This document shows positions 53,001 through 64,000 of a stretch of DNA of 64,000 bases, one piece after another. Both the position numbers and the translations under genes were made by a program. Within the stretch, counting starts at the first letter, position 1. Each line of letters begins with the position of its first letter. Source of the DNA: Gari tellinella (lineage: Eukaryota > Mollusca > Bivalvia > Cardiida > Psammobiidae); contig OV277869.1 of the NCBI GenBank assembly GCA_922989275.2, positions 17,755,189 to 17,819,188 of the forward strand. Direction: 5' to 3'. The notes under the pieces are model-generated. The model ran no database searches. It had not been told where the DNA came from and saw only the letters and a program-made list of their open reading frames with translations.

Positions 53001-56000
53001 ATGTGCGGAATGTCGTTTAATGAGAGAGGTCAAGTGTAAACTGTTATTACCGGTATTATAATTATGAGAGTTTATTAGTGTAAAATTGTATTGTTTCTAC
53101 GAGAGTGTTAACCTATATGTGCCAAAGATTCCATATATGAGACGTAGGTAAACAGTGTAGACTCTGACCAGAGTCTACAATGTTTACTGATAGAAACATC
53201 CAGTAAAAACAAAAACTAATGCCAATTTCGACCAGGTAACCCTTTAATCAATACTGAACTAATCCAATAAATAAGTATGGGATAATCAACTGGGCGCAAA
53301 TTGGTTAAAATGAAAAAAACTTGTTATCACACACACCTTTGTCAATCTATCCTGTACTCTTTGGTTGACAAATGACATAGCCGTATCCCATGGAGTCTGC
53401 GGCTTGTCCTCATTGAGGTCCGTTCTAGCTGTTCTCTCGCCGAGACTTTCTAGTGCCTCTTTAGTTAGCAGCGGTGGCAGTTTTATATCCTGGCCATCTT
53501 GGACATCATACTCTCCAGTGAATGGTCTAGGTGATCTTGTCACCTCAATTGCAGGAAGTTCCAATTTGTCAACTGGTGCTGATAGTGCTTCACGCTTATC
53601 AGGGATTGTTATTTGTTTACTTTTCTTTGTGACTACTCGCTTAGCCTCTTTAGTAGCTAACTTACTAGTTTTGTGTTGTTTGTTTGTTCCAGGTATAACT
53701 TCTGATTTTGGCCGTTTGGAATTTGGAAGTAACGTAATCTCATCTTGGGAGGATTCCTCTTTTATGGCAGGCATTGCTGGTTCAAGGGGGTTCTTTGAGA
53801 GGTCAGTGACAAATACTGGCGGGGTAGCCTTTGGAAGGTCTGCGTTTTCTGTTATTTTAAATATTTCAGGAGTATTGTCATTTGAGTTATTACTCTGTTG
53901 TGTTTCCTTCTCTCTTCTCTCTTTGGCAATGCGCATGGCCTCTGTAATATTCTGTTGCATATTGTTTCCGTTGGGTGTTCTATCTCTTAGCGCTTTGTTC
54001 TGTTCACCTATGAGGGTTCTTGGAGTGTGATCGTGGGGTGATCTATGGCTTCTCTCACCATCAGGGTGAGACTTGGCTCGTCTTTTCTTTTGTTTCTTAT
54101 TTTCTATTTCTGTAAATACAGTAAAACCTCTCTATTACGACCACGAAATTGTGTTAATTATTAGGTGTTTACGACAGGTGACTGTTTAAAGCAAGGTGAC
54201 AGTAAAACAGAAAGCTCCTTTAGGAGCTTTCTGTTTCACTGTCACCTTGCTTTAAACTGTCACCTCTCTAACATACAATCAATTAGCCTTCGTTTTAATG
54301 GTCGTAATAGCGAGGTTCAACTTAATAAGAAACATGATATGTAATTATACAACATATTATATCAACAGTAGCATATGCATATGCAGTGGAGAAGAAGTTA
54401 TATTTTTCCTAATCAACCCAATTATTGAACACCGCTGTGGCTTTCTTTCAAGTGGAGAAACCTTCCAGCTGGCTTGCGGAAGGTCAGTGGCTCTATCAAG
54501 TTACCGATTTGTAGCTGAAACAGTGCATAAAGGACTTCTGGAATATTCATCCATCTGTAAATATCTGGACGTTGCGATATGACTGAAATACGGTTAAAGC
54601 GACGTAAACCCATAATAAATCCAAACTCCAAATCCAATGATTGAATAGCCCATGTACCCACTGCATACAATTTGGAGCAAGTTGCGTCTCATCAGGCGTC
54701 ACACCGTGTGTTATTCAGATAAAAAATAGTCATTTAAATAACAAAAACAATTCTCTGTTTTCTTTCTTTGCGTTCACGTTTAATCGCATATTATGTCATG
54801 TGTGACTCAAACTGACTCTTCAACAACTTGGATTGATTTCCTTACATCAATTATCTACCACTAAGTCTTGTATTACTGGTACAGTAAAACCCCTCTAAAC
54901 CGGAACCTCTAAATACCGGAATTCTCTCTAAACCGGACAAAAAATTTGGTCCCTTTTCCACCCATTTTTGCGCCTTTGATTTATTCCTTCACTGAAGAAA
55001 ATACATTCATGAACATATATCATCAGAAATATTTTCTATATTCTAGCAGATGATAGCTTAAAGCAGGTTGAAAGTAAAGCAAAATGCGCCTTAAGGCGCA
55101 TTCTGCTTTACTTTCAACCTGCTTTAAGTGGTCAGCTACCTTCCATACTAGAAACAAGATATGGGTTAAAACCCCTCTAAACCGGAAACCCCTCTAAACC
55201 GGATGTTTTTGTTGTCCCCACACGTGTCCGGTTTAGAGGAGTTTCACTGTATATAAATTTGTATAAATCATGTGGACGAGCAGGTGTCTGATCTGTCTCC
55301 AAACTGTTTGCAATGGAAATTATTGTTTTATCGTAAACATGTTTATTGGAAACGAAGAACGTCCTCTGCACTGAATGTACACTCAGCGCAAAAAGAAACG
55401 CACATCTTTTATCAAAATATTATTTTTATATAGAAGGAACGTATTTGTGAATTATTCTTAAATCATTATTGAATTGGTAGCATCACAACCTGTACTAATC
55501 GATACGGTGTTTTAAACAATCTGTATTTAATTTTTTTCGCTACCGAATTAATCGTGAGGTTTTACCCCTTCATCGTTTCTTTGTCGCCTGCTTCAATTTT
55601 GTTATTTGCAAGATAGTTTCAAAGTAAAATTCAATGTAGAATGACTTGAAGCAAATCGATACGAGTGTCAAACAGTTTGGATCCTGATCAGACGCCGCGT
55701 TACGCGGCGTCTGATCAGGATCCAAACTGTTTGCCAACACCTTTTGGCGTCATTAAGAGGGAAATGGTTAAAAGGCAGCACAATGTTTGTTGAGTATTCT
55801 TTTCTGAACTTGTTGCAGAATTAAATAAATCTTGATAAATGGTCTTTCTATTCTAACTTTCTTCAAATAAAAGGGTATCTTAATCTGCGCTTGAGCACGA
55901 TGTGCGTTTCTTTTTGCACTGCATGTATTGTCTTATTCAACCCATTCAACCCGGAACATTACACACTATTTGTACAGGACAAGTGCTCTTTTCATGGGTA

Positions 56001-59000
56001 TACTATTTGTAAATGACGAGTATACTCGTCACTAGGGTTCAACGTGTTAAAGGGACTCGCAACCGGATGGTGTACTTGTCAAAATAAAATAAAATACAAT
56101 GTACTCAAATAAAAGCAAATTTGTGGCATTATTTGGCCTCTGACATTAAAAGAATATGATCAGTCCAAAAAAAGTATCAAGAATCGTCACCGAATCTTAG
56201 TTTTTTTAGATATTTTCCATCGTTTTTCTATAGCGTTAGCTAACGGTATAGTTGTTGTTGTTGCTTCTCTACCCGAGCCGAATAAAGTACTATCAATCGC
56301 TACCAGTGGAGTACGTTAATTCGCTACCATATAGATAGAGAGCGGCAGTAGCCGCGTGGTTAAAGGCGTTTCCCTTTTTGTCATGTTTGTCTCCGCATGG
56401 AGGATCACGGTTTTTTTTTTTGAAATGCATTTTTTAACAGAATTTATTATCCTAGACTAAATCTTACCCATTAATATAAGCATTTGACATATATTTACAA
56501 ATTACTATTTTTAATGCTAAATCCGGTCGCGAGCCTCTTTAAACCTGGTTTACCTATGACCTCGGCCTCCATCATTTGTCTGAGAGATTCTCTGATTTGT
56601 AACATGCTGCGAGGCTTTCTACGTGGCTGGGATCTGGTCGAGGAGCCTATTTTAATGCCATCACCGACCTTGCTGCTTTTTCTCTGAGACTCTCTAGCTT
56701 TGGCCTTTTCTCGCATAATTTCCCGGTAGTAGACCACGCCTGGAAATACAAAACCGAAACATGATTATTTCGGCTTAAATACAGTTTCGCTCAGTTGAGT
56801 CTTTCACGACTATTGGATAAGTCCTTTTTTATCTAACAGGTGTCTGGTCTAAATTTTCATTTTTACGTTTTGTTTTATATTGAAATTCCTATATGCAAAC
56901 AGCATAGACAGTCATGCGAATACTAATTGTTAGTTGCATATAATTCGAACTCGAGTATGTCAAATATACACTTATCACAAAGTTAAAACGTAGTTAAGGT
57001 ACGCTTCAACCTGTTTTAAGCTTCCCTCTGCTTAAATATTGAAAATATTTTGATAATATATATCTATAATAACTGTATAAATAGGAACTACTTTCTTTAG
57101 TGGAGAAACAAATTAGAGGTGTAAAAAGGGTGTATTTACGGGGTAAAGTGTTACAACAAGCTCGAGATATCGTGATTTGTACATACCTGGAACACTTGGT
57201 TTGATGAGAACTACTTCTTTGCCTTCTTTAAAGTATTGTAATAAATGCTGCATCTCTTCCTCGACGTCTGGCACCGTCTTTGACATTCTAAACGGTTCAA
57301 TCTGCAAGGAAAAGACATGCGTTAAGCTTTATCGTTCTGAATTGTCGTCTGCTTAAAATATTTCGTCTGCACAAAAACCAAAATCTGTTTTATGCTTTTT
57401 TGATTGATAAAACAGGAATAATAGTGCCAAACAGTTTGGATCCAGATCAGACACCACGATATGGAGCGTCTGCTCAGGATACGAAGTGTTTGTAAATGTT
57501 AGGTTAGGTGACCCTTAGCATGATAAGGGGTTTCCCTTTCATGATCAAATTCAGGGTGAGGTTTTTTACCCCTTAATCGCCATTTTGTCGGCTGCTTCAA
57601 TATTGTTGTCTGCAATATCGATTCAAAGATAGATTTAAAGCAGTATAACTGACGTTATTTCAAAACAAGTGGCAAACAGTTTTAATCCTAATCAGACACC
57701 GCGCTACGCGGCGTCTGATCAGGATCAAAACTGTTTGCAAATGCGCTTTATGACGTCATTGAGAGTAAAATGTTGCGCTAAGCATGATTAGGGTTAACGT
57801 TGGTTTGCATGAAAATGAAACATGTATAACAAGAGAACGGACTGATCAGTTAGTGCTACAAAGATAGAAATAAGTAAAGCATTGGTATTATTTTAGATTT
57901 AACAAAATTAGCTAATCCGTTGAAAATGAATTATCAAATATATAGTACAGACAAAATAACACCTGTAAATGCAAATTAAAATTGCTTTGACTTCTGCTCC
58001 ATAATAGTAAAGCAATACAATAAATTCATTAATACATAATTTGATATTGTTTGTGTTCATTACATTTGGTTAGCTGTGATTGGCTGTAATTTTTGTTTCA
58101 TAACTCCATGAAAAAAATAAAATTCAGGCCACGCCTTGTCAGGACTACTTTCTCTTAGTCCAACTGCTCTCCACAAGCGCTGTATGAAGCAGGACGCCCA
58201 ATGACGTCATTGACGTCGACGTAACTACAAAACAACGTCACGTTTTGGCGGAAAAGATATATGGCGGAGGGACTACAACCTACGTTTTAAAAGCGTTAAA
58301 AATGAACATTCGCGTCAGATTCGCTATTTAACTTCTTTCTTAAATCCAGTAGTGATATTAAATTATAAGGAATAATTCGGAATATTTATTGTATGCATGG
58401 AGGTATGAAAAAAAAAAAGGTCACACTTTTGTATGAAACCGCTTCGCGGTTTCATACAGTGTGACCAGGTTTTTTTTTCATACCTCCATGAATACAATAA
58501 ATATTCGAATTATTCCTTAATTAAACATTTTCACAATGAAAATAAAAATATTCCCAAAAAGGTATGAAATTATGATATAAGAGATACAAGTAATGAAATA
58601 ATATCATATAATTTTCAAATCGTTATCAAATTTGAAAACAGACAATTGCTACCAATATATTAGGATAATTCGAATATATACGACACCAAAAGAAAACATG
58701 CCTTTGGAAATTGCAAACAGTGATGCATAGATCAACTTAATAAATATGGTGTGTGTATATGTGTGCACATTGTCTGCAGTACCAAAGGCGTGTTTATAAA
58801 CGGTCTCAACTATCCCATATGCTTTATAAAGTCAAAACACGATACTTGAAACTCGCTTAATTTGACCTTACCCGTATTATATTTATATGATTTTGATAAA
58901 TCGATATCTCTTAAGTCGAACATACCCGTATTCCAAAGTTAAAACGTGGCTAAGCAACGTTTTACCTTTAACATATGGGTATGTTCGAACTAACGCGAGT

Positions 59001-62000
59001 TCGAAGTATCGAGTTACGAGTGTTAAATGTTTCATATTTGAACTTGGTAAATGTCTGCTACAGCGGCAATAAATACAGACTCTGACATGGTGGCGAATAC
59101 GTTATTCTTTCCCGTTTATTTTATTCTGAACGCAAACGCAATGCAATAAGCTGATGACAATAACAACTTTTCGAACAACTTGACCACTCAATTTTATCAT
59201 AGTGACAAACAGTTCGGAGCCAAACGGTTACAATGACGTATTCATTACGTATTCTCCATTGCAAAACATATGAGTGAATGCAGCTACTTGTTTGGGCCTA
59301 AATGGATTGGCAATATGAATACCCTTTTACCTGATTTGTTCAAATGGCAATACATAGCAACGTTATTGCGGTATTAACCGGTTTATGCCTGTCGTTTAGA
59401 AAGATAGTTACTATCGATCAGCGTGGACCCTGAAGAGACGCCGTATATTATACAGTTATTTCATGTGTGTTTGGGGAACAGTCAAAACTATTGGCCCGAG
59501 GTATCAGGGAAGACTTTCGAACTGTTGCCCGAGGCCGATAGGCCGAGGGCAACAGTTTGAAATGTCTTCCCTGATAACGAGGGACAATAGTTTTGACTGT
59601 TCCCCAAACACACATGAAATAACTGTTTTATTACCTAATACTTGAAATAGATCTAGGGCTAACTAGATTTTCAAAAAGCATTAATCTGAGCCAAAATAGA
59701 ATCTACAAATGAAATAAAATAAATGTCCGTTCGAAATATTCTGGTAGCCTACATGTAATGGACATTTATAATGTCTACAGTACAATGTGATGACGAAATC
59801 ATGTTAGAATCTAGATACAGTTGAACTTAGGGCCTATCTTGAATTTATTTCAGTCGAACAGTGGCTATGCCACCTTTTAAGCTTGAAATACGGATATTTT
59901 CGACAGAAGCGGTTTATGGCATTTAGGCCTATCTGTAGAAATGCAGGTAAATTCTACTTATGCGAGTTCCAGACATCGAGGTTTAACTGTATAAATTTGT
60001 GTACTCTAGCGCGTGAGTTTTGAGTGACATGATGTCAATTTCAAGTGTCAACTCTTTGGGGTCAATTGAGTAAAACTTTGTCAGATTATGTATATTTTCT
60101 TACTTGTATTGGATCTAAACTGGAAATAAATTCGGCAGGGTGTGGAAATACCGTGTAACTAATAATAAACATTTTGAGTTTTTGACAGACGTCTGATGAC
60201 TGATCAGCGCCTTCTTGTAAGCGCTTGCATGTTATTGTAATGTTTGGGTCCGTGTTATTTTCTGTATAAAGGATAGCGGCGAAACTTGATGTGTATTATG
60301 AACTCGTCTCATTGATTATAGTATTGCTATAAATAATAATAAAGCATGAAATAAAGTATTAAACCTCGAACAGACACCCATAAATGATAATTATTCAATA
60401 CTGTTTCATTACAGTACGGCAATTCGGGGTACGGGGAAACTTCTCAATGACACTGATTTTAGAACTTCTGCGCATCTTTTTCGCGCATGGAAACAGTTCG
60501 TCCGAGCGGTCAATAGTTAAAACTATTGCCCCCGGATTAGGCAATGTCAGAACAATACAGCAAAACAGTCAAAAATAACGAATTACAAGTTATATAGAGC
60601 ATTAGGTAATAATATATATTGTATTCGAGGTCTGCACTGTTTGCTTTTTAATATCAAATGATATGATGTATGGACATATGACAGTGTCCTCAGACCACAC
60701 TGAATATCTATAATGCAAATACATAGGAAGTTTATCCTAATATAGAGGCATAAATGGGTTAAAACATAGTAAGTATATTATAGATAGGGAAATATATCTA
60801 TATAATATGTGTCTAATTACATGAAGTAGCTACTAATACATAATGAAAAGCCAATATGTGCCTTTGCTTCTACATATGGGAATATATTCGGGTATATATG
60901 TGTGTAGAATATGACAAGAAAAGGTAAAATTCTTTTCCATTGGTCGTCGTAGCAAGGATTTACCGTAATGTTGCTTATAAAGTGGCAAAAAAAATATTAA
61001 GGTTTTTTTTTTAAAAGTAAAACATAAAGTGTTAACAATTATGTAAATTTAAACTTTAATCATGAGTGATCAACGTAGATTTTATATTTTAACTTAGTTA
61101 CATGGACCGTGATAACAAATAAACTTCAGTAAACCACTCTATTACGACGACTAAATTATATAAACAATGTTAGGCAGGTGGCTGCTTAAAGCAAAGGAAA
61201 CGTAAAATAAGAAATCTCCTTTAGGACCTTTCTGTTTTATGTGCACCCTGCTTTAAGCTGTCACCTGTCTTTAATACAATAAATAAGCCACTTTTAGTCG
61301 TCGTAATAGAGAGGGTTTACTATAGTATCAACAAACACATTCTTAAGAACGGTCGATTGGTGAATTGGTTTTGTGTGTGTGTGTGTGTGTGTGAAAGAAA
61401 ACGATAAAACACCAGCAGTGTAACAGAGTGTTTAACGTCAAATACAAATTTGACATTATATGTGGAAATATTTACACACATATACACGTGTATTATTAAC
61501 CTACACACGTGTATGATCGTAAATCCTTCAATCAAACGAGACGTGTAATAATACAAGTGTGTGAAAGAGCAAATTGTTTAAATATTTCACTGCCAAATTA
61601 GGACAGCTTAAATATTGTCGTTTGCCAAATGTCCCAAACTTTATACGCTTAGTATTTTGATTTAAGAACTATTGATATGATTGTCAACAGATTTCAATTT
61701 CGAGATGAGGCCGCGTGATGCGATGTCTGATCTCGATCCAATCTGTTTTCAAATAACGACGATTGTGCATTGGCAGTGAAATAGTTAAAAGTGAAATATA
61801 GATTGGCCGCATCATGAGAAAATGTAATTGCTTTGTTGTGAAACATAACAAACTGGGATTCTGATCAAATGGCGCTTTATAACTATGCAGTAATATTGCG
61901 CCACCTAATCAGAGTCCTATAAAGCTTATCATTACGTACAAATGTAGTTATTTGTCATTTGATATAATTGAAAAATATGCAGAAGTTGTTTCATTCTGCG

Positions 62001-63815
62001 CTTTCAAAGATGGTACATGTCTTGTCTTGTTTTGTACGATTTAACCCTTTTGGCTCCAATGGATTTTTACATGCTTATACATTGGACTAGTCCATTATTT
62101 TATCTAAGAGTGTTTGGTCTAAATTTTTATTTTCGTTTTTTTTTTGTATTAAAATTCTTACAAGCAAACAGTGTATGTTCTGATCAGACGCCGCATTATG
62201 TAACGTCAGATCAAAGTCTACAATGTTTGGTAATGTTCCATAGATGGGATAGTAGGCACAAATGGGATAAAAAAAATTTCTTCTCATGACTTGGCTCAAT
62301 TTACATAAAAGTGGTGCATACACGAGACCAGCTAGCGAATAGATAATGCCCTTATACCAAGTTTGTAACATATCTTACCAGTTCCTGTAAGAAAACAAAA
62401 TATCATATTACTTCATGAAATTTCATAAAATTCTCAAGGCCCGATCTATGAAGGCAAATATACACAAACAAAATATCTCAAAGAAACATAACTCTCACTG
62501 AAACTAAAATGTATTTCAGTAAGCTTTACATACTCATACAATTTCACCTGTAAAATTTAAACCTTTCAGGATTAGATAAAACGGCGTTTCTAAATAAGTT
62601 TAGTGGTCATTCAAAAGGAATTGAGTTTACATCTATGCAGGTTGCAGATAAATGCAGATTCAAAGTAATACTGAAACCTCCAAAAGCAACTTTCTATATT
62701 ATTGTTATTCTGTATTAGCATGTAGCAACTTCCTATATTAAATGTAAAACTCGTTTTGCATCTTCCTTTGTATGGTTCGGAAGCAAATAGATGTCCATGA
62801 TCAATATAAATGTAGTTTGTTTTCTCCCATATTTTCACAAACCTTGAAAAATTGAGTTTTAGATGTTACGGTAAACTGATACAGCTACTAAGAAAAGTTT
62901 TGTTCCAACTAATAATGGTTATAATGATAGAGTAGAGAATCACTTCTCATATTTCATTAAATCAGCAACATATTATTTGTTTAATCTAGAAAACCGTATT
63001 CTTACCTTTTTCACAGGGGGCAGCAGCTGTTCTGTAAGTTTCTGATGAAGGTACCCGAGAAATGGTATAAGATCGGCATTGCGCATGTTCATTCGCGTGT
63101 GCAGTTTAGACTTCACATACTCGCGCATAATGTCCATTGTTTGTGGATTGTTCCTTTTGCCAACCATGCGCTCGAAGTTCTTGGTGTCCAGGACAAAGCA
63201 TTGTGTATTGGCGGTGCACCGGACGGTCTGCATGTAGGTACTGCAAGAATATACACAGTTTGATCATTCCACTGTTGTAGGTGAATAAAAATGCAAATCA
63301 AACTGAGCAGACGTCGGCTTATCATGAACAACCTATGTGACACAAGTATGTTTACTTCTGTAGGATTACCTGTAGTTTACATTTGAATTAAAGCCAAAAT
63401 TATTTTTTTGCTGTGAAGAGTAAAGCCGATATTATTTTACGAAGCAGTTATTCCTGTGCAAACAGTTTGAAGCCTGATCAGACTCCAAACTGTTTGCCAC
63501 TCAGATAAAAATGAAAAGTCAGAATTGCCAAAAGGTTGTCCTTTTCTACATTTTAGTGTTTTGCGTTTACGTTTCTTTTGCGTTTAAACGGGATTCTCCA
63601 CTGTATCCGCTGTATCTTACTTCAGATTGAGCAATGTCTCGATGTCCCCTAGTACTTCTCGTGTCTGGACTGTACATAGGTTGATATGATTTTCTTTCAT
63701 CTTCTTCTCTATGGCGGCATACCCCTGCTCCCTTCGGATCACTAACTCTTCCGGTTTTGTCTCCCAAACTGAAGGGTCTTCGTACTTCCGTAATATAGCG
63801 GCCCTTCGAGCCTCT
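49873..63815 (-). CDS. Cyclic nucleotide-binding domain protein, last seven coding exons
   Basis: Exons on the - strand: 63815-63621, 63240-63006, 57301-57187, 56739-56554, 54109-53337, 52065-51913, 50079-49873. All have AG/GT borders and matching phases and give 620 C-terminal residues; earlier exons lie beyond the window. The first two exons encode the end of a CNB fold: EVLGDIETLLNLN (phosphate-binding-cassette position), TYMQTVRCTANTQCFVLDTK (last beta strands) and helix C NFERMVGKRN. The usual cassette arginine is not obvious, so ligand binding is uncertain. The rest is a long, basic, low-complexity tail (RESQRKSSK, SQPRRKPRS, ENKKQKKRRAK) with one long exon, then a compact end ADSRD-stop. 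It resembles CNBD2-type proteins, but I assign only the domain. It is convergent with SLC23, with 2.4 kb between stop codons. Confidence 0.8.
50261..50399. repeat. Palindromic MITE
   Basis: GAGGTTATAAAGCG and CGCTTTATAACCTTG ends. The inner CAAGCATTTGATTGGTCAGA pairs with its complement around GAGCCTAGGCTC. Confidence 0.88.
50490..50701. repeat. MITE, family E, second copy
   Basis: Opposite orientation to 36085-36327 and lacking half of the central hairpin. TIRs GGGGCCCGTTTTACT and AGTTTAATAAAACAGGCCC. Confidence 0.8.
50702..51530. other. CNB gene intron, mostly unassigned
   Basis: A core 1/family A tail at 51220-51275 (CGGCGTCTGGTCAGGACCC, GGCGTCATTGAGAG). Nothing else recognised. Confidence 0.4.
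51475..51670. repeat. MITE, family B, core 1
   Basis: Core 51535-51600 nearly perfect (GATCAGACGCCGGG / CCCGGCGTCTGATC). Flanks ATAAACGTGTTTATGC and GTTTGCGTTTATTCGGG. TIR ends not sharp. Confidence 0.75.
51913..52065 (-). CDS. CNB protein exon
   Basis: Acceptor TTTATAG, donor GTAAGA, 51 codons in phase 0: SIMEEETSYKDYETSEPSLS and KAFHVKYGMGSKTKNLPHLK. Its ATG is internal, not a gene start, because phases join on both sides. Confidence 0.85.
52535..52740. repeat. MITE, family A, core 1
   Basis: TACACCTTCACCGCTTTATT on the left, GAGAGTGAAAGGGTTA-type right end, core 52628-52702. Followed at 52740-52950 by a family B copy with a degraded core (52815-52885). Confidence 0.8.
53337..54109 (-). 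CDS. CNB protein, long low-complexity exon
   Basis: Acceptor TATTTACAG, donor GTGTGT. 257 codons: ENKKQKKRRAKSHPDGERSH, ITEAMRIAKERREKETQQSN, and the more ordered end KLPPLLTKEALESLGERTAR, WDTAMSFVNQRVQDRLTK. Rich in Lys, Glu, Pro and Ser, so probably disordered. The upstream 3' splice region lies against a MITE starting at 54119. Confidence 0.88.
54119..54325. repeat. MITE (CAGTAAAACCTCTCTATTACG ends), core 2 variant, at an acceptor
   Basis: Left end CAGTAAAACCTCTC after TA at 54117-54118; the right end GGTCGTAATAGCGAGG is eroded. The central hairpin (54182-54260) is AAAGCAAGGTGACAGTAAAA mirrored around TCCTTTAGGA, homologous to core 2. It ends seven bases upstream of the AG of the CNB long exon. 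Confidence 0.85.
54882..55249. repeat. pogo-like MITE (CCCCTCTAAACCGGA ends), core 2
   Basis: CAGTAAAACCCCTCTAAACC and GGTTTAGAGGAGTTTCACTG with TA at 54880-54881 and 55250-55251. The core 2 hairpin (55047-55127) is intact: AAAGCAGGTTGAAAGTAAAG and complement around CCTTAAGG. Subterminal CTCTAAACCGGA repeats lie on both sides. Confidence 0.9.
55555..55770. repeat. MITE, family A, core 1 (perfect hairpin)
   Basis: TTTTACCCCTTCATCG on the left, GGGAAATGGTTAA on the right. Core 55670-55733 mirrors GTTTGGATCCTGATCAGACG exactly. A B-type scrap precedes at 55275-55375. Confidence 0.85.
56338..56421 (+). ncRNA. tRNA-like SINE fragment
   Basis: GTAGCCGCGTGGTTAAAGGC matches a pol III A box region. 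A weak B-box-like segment (GGAGGATCACGG) is followed by a T10 run. No anticodon structure; likely a SINE remnant. Confidence 0.4.
56554..56739 (-). CDS. CNB protein exon
   Basis: Acceptor TTTCCAG, donor GTAAAC, 186 bp: GVVYYREIMREKAKARESQR, IKIGSSTRSQPRRKPRSMLQ, IRESLRQMMEAEVI. Basic, helical. Confidence 0.85.
57187..57301 (-). CDS. CNB protein exon
   Basis: Acceptor TCCTTGCAG, donor GTATGT, phase 0 to 1: IEPFRMSKTVPDVEEEMQHL and KEGKEVVLIKPSVPG. Confidence 0.85.
57420..57775. repeat. Two core 1 MITEs in tandem
   Basis: A degraded copy (core 57430-57490) and a family A copy (57525-57775, core 57672-57736) with CCCTTTCATGATCAAATTC and CCCCTTAATCGCC on the left. Confidence 0.8.
57776..58366. 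other. CNB gene intron, unassigned
   Basis: AT-rich. 58190-58260 (CAATGACGTCATTGACGTCG) resembles 6175-6260, suggesting a shared dispersed repeat. No gene. Confidence 0.4.
58367..58523. repeat. Palindromic MITE
   Basis: AAGGAATAATTCG...AATATTTATTGTAT and complement; inner CATGGAGGTATGAAAAAAA; tight hairpin GTATGAAACCG/CGGTTTCATAC around CTTCG. Confidence 0.9.
58895..59012. repeat. Palindromic repeat
   Basis: TCGAACATACCCGTATTCC and its complement around AACGTGGCTAAGCAACGTT. A related fragment is at 10110-10300. Confidence 0.7.
59455..60605 (-). repeat. Dispersed repeat D, copy 3 (inverted relative to copy 1)
   Basis: Reverse-complement of 7003-8112 almost throughout, including the GCGCATCTTTTTCGCGCATG, CATTGATTATAGTATTGC and CTCTAGCGCG segments. 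The start (59465-59620) is a palindrome of GGGGAACAGTCAAAACTATT. It lacks the (CA) insertion of copy 1. Confidence 0.8.
60606..61126. other. CNB gene intron, unassigned
   Basis: AT-rich, no element recognised. Confidence 0.4.
61127..61322. repeat. MITE (CAGTAAAC...CTATTACGACG ends), core 2 variant
   Basis: Second copy of the family at 54119. Central hairpin 61178-61258 with AGCAAAGGAAACGTAAAATA and complement around TCCTTTAGGA. Confidence 0.8.
61371..61393. repeat. (GT)n microsatellite
   Basis: About 11 GT units. Confidence 0.85.
61690..62230. repeat. Core 1 MITE remnants
   Basis: A degraded hairpin at 61690-61750 (GAGATGAGGCCGCGTGATGC). A GTAGACT-type copy at 62163-62228 lies within TTAACCCTTTTGGCTCCAAT / GATAGTAGGCACAAATGGG-type flanks (62040-62270). 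Confidence 0.6.
62271..63005. other. CNB gene intron, unassigned
   Basis: AT-rich. A 62611-62838 frame on the - strand has no recognised domain or splice support. Confidence 0.4.
63006..63240 (-). CDS. CNB protein exon, C-terminal half of the CNB fold
   Basis: Acceptor ATTCTTGCAG, donor GTAAGA. TYMQTVRCTANTQCFVLDTK, NFERMVGKRNNPQTMDIMRE, then NADLIPFLGYLHQKLTEQLL and PPVKK. The pattern of beta strands then helix matches the end of a CNB domain. Confidence 0.88.
63418..63604. repeat. MITE, family B, near a CNB donor
   Basis: Core 63455-63500 has lost its centre. Right end AACGGGATTCTCCACTG then TA (63605-63606). On the - strand it starts 17 bases into the intron after the 63815-63621 exon. 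Confidence 0.78.
63621..63815 (-). CDS. CNB protein, first visible exon
   Basis: Acceptor AAAATACAG, donor GTAAGA, 195 bp entering with one base of a split codon: EARRAAILRKYEDPSVWETK, EELVIRREQGYAAIEKKMKE, then REVLGDIETLLNLN at the cassette position. The split codon joins in phase to the next exon. Confidence 0.85.
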
Positions 63816-63887
63816 CTGTATTTTATAAGTAAACTTACAATTACATTTAACCAGCTCGTGAAATTGTTCGAACGAGTAAACACTATT

Positions 63888-64000
63888 ACAGTAAAACCTC
63901 GCTATTACGACCACTAAAATGAAGGCTAATTGATTGTACAATAGAGAGGTGGCAGCTTAAAGCAAGGTGACAGTGAAACAGAAAGCTCCTAAAGGAGCTT
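63888..64000. repeat. MITE (CAGTAAAACCTCGCTATTACG), core 2 variant, cut by window end
   Basis: Same family as 54119-54325. The hairpin begins AAAGCAAGGTGACAGTGAAA and stops at the window edge in AGGAGCTT. Confidence 0.8.

Noticed and set aside
53365..54030. 221-codon open frame on the + strand
   Set aside because: It is the mirror of the long CNB exon on the - strand, which has matching splice phases on both sides; the + frame has no recognisable domain.
62017..62371. Overlapping frames on both strands
   Set aside because: They run through a core 1 MITE and have no domain or splice support.

Overview
This is AT-rich animal nuclear DNA with large introns and very many short inverted-repeat transposons. 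It most likely comes from a mollusc, probably a bivalve. That rests on the mix seen here: duplicated SLC23 genes, a fibrinogen-related domain, CR1/L2-like and DIRS retroelements, Tc1 remnants and dense hairpin MITEs. The species cannot be named from the sequence alone. No gene or array looks prokaryotic.

Host genes. (1) A complete SLC23-type (nucleobase/ascorbate transporter family) gene lies on the + strand, 17702-47454. I rebuilt it from 12 coding exons whose splice phases all agree, giving 604 codons plus stop. (2) A second SLC23 paralogue lies head-to-head on the - strand. Only its first two coding exons were found (9298-9137 and 5436-5279), and each has exactly the length of its + strand counterpart. 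(3) The last seven coding exons of a cyclic-nucleotide-binding-domain protein lie on the - strand, 63815-49873, convergent with the SLC23 gene. (4) A fibrinogen-related domain with two in-frame stops (19105-19845) lies in SLC23 intron 1.

Mobile DNA. 1-4170 is the 3' part of a CR1/L2-like LINE, split by a 1.1 kb TIR transposon with a TA duplication. A second LINE tail lies at 4630-5050 (-). Introns hold a near-complete DIRS-like retroelement (26336-30775, - strand: gag, RT/RNase H/methyltransferase, tyrosine recombinase), a Tc1 transposase remnant (14510-15096), and several 1-1.4 kb TIR elements. The ends of these TIR elements are packed with short degenerate words (AAAGCG, CCGG, AACGCGT, TATATGTCACAA). 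Dozens of 200-370 bp MITEs also occur.

Most notable: two palindromic cores (core 1 around GATCAGACGCCG, core 2 around AAGTAAAGCAGAATGCGCC) sit in the middle of several MITE families whose termini are unrelated. Several of these MITEs end within a few bases of splice sites, and one begins at base 4 of an intron. Both SLC23 paralogues also show decayed tandem copies of single exons. The SLC23 proteins have changed the family's QH motif, and in the + strand gene the TM8 acidic residue and the TM10 signature are altered too.
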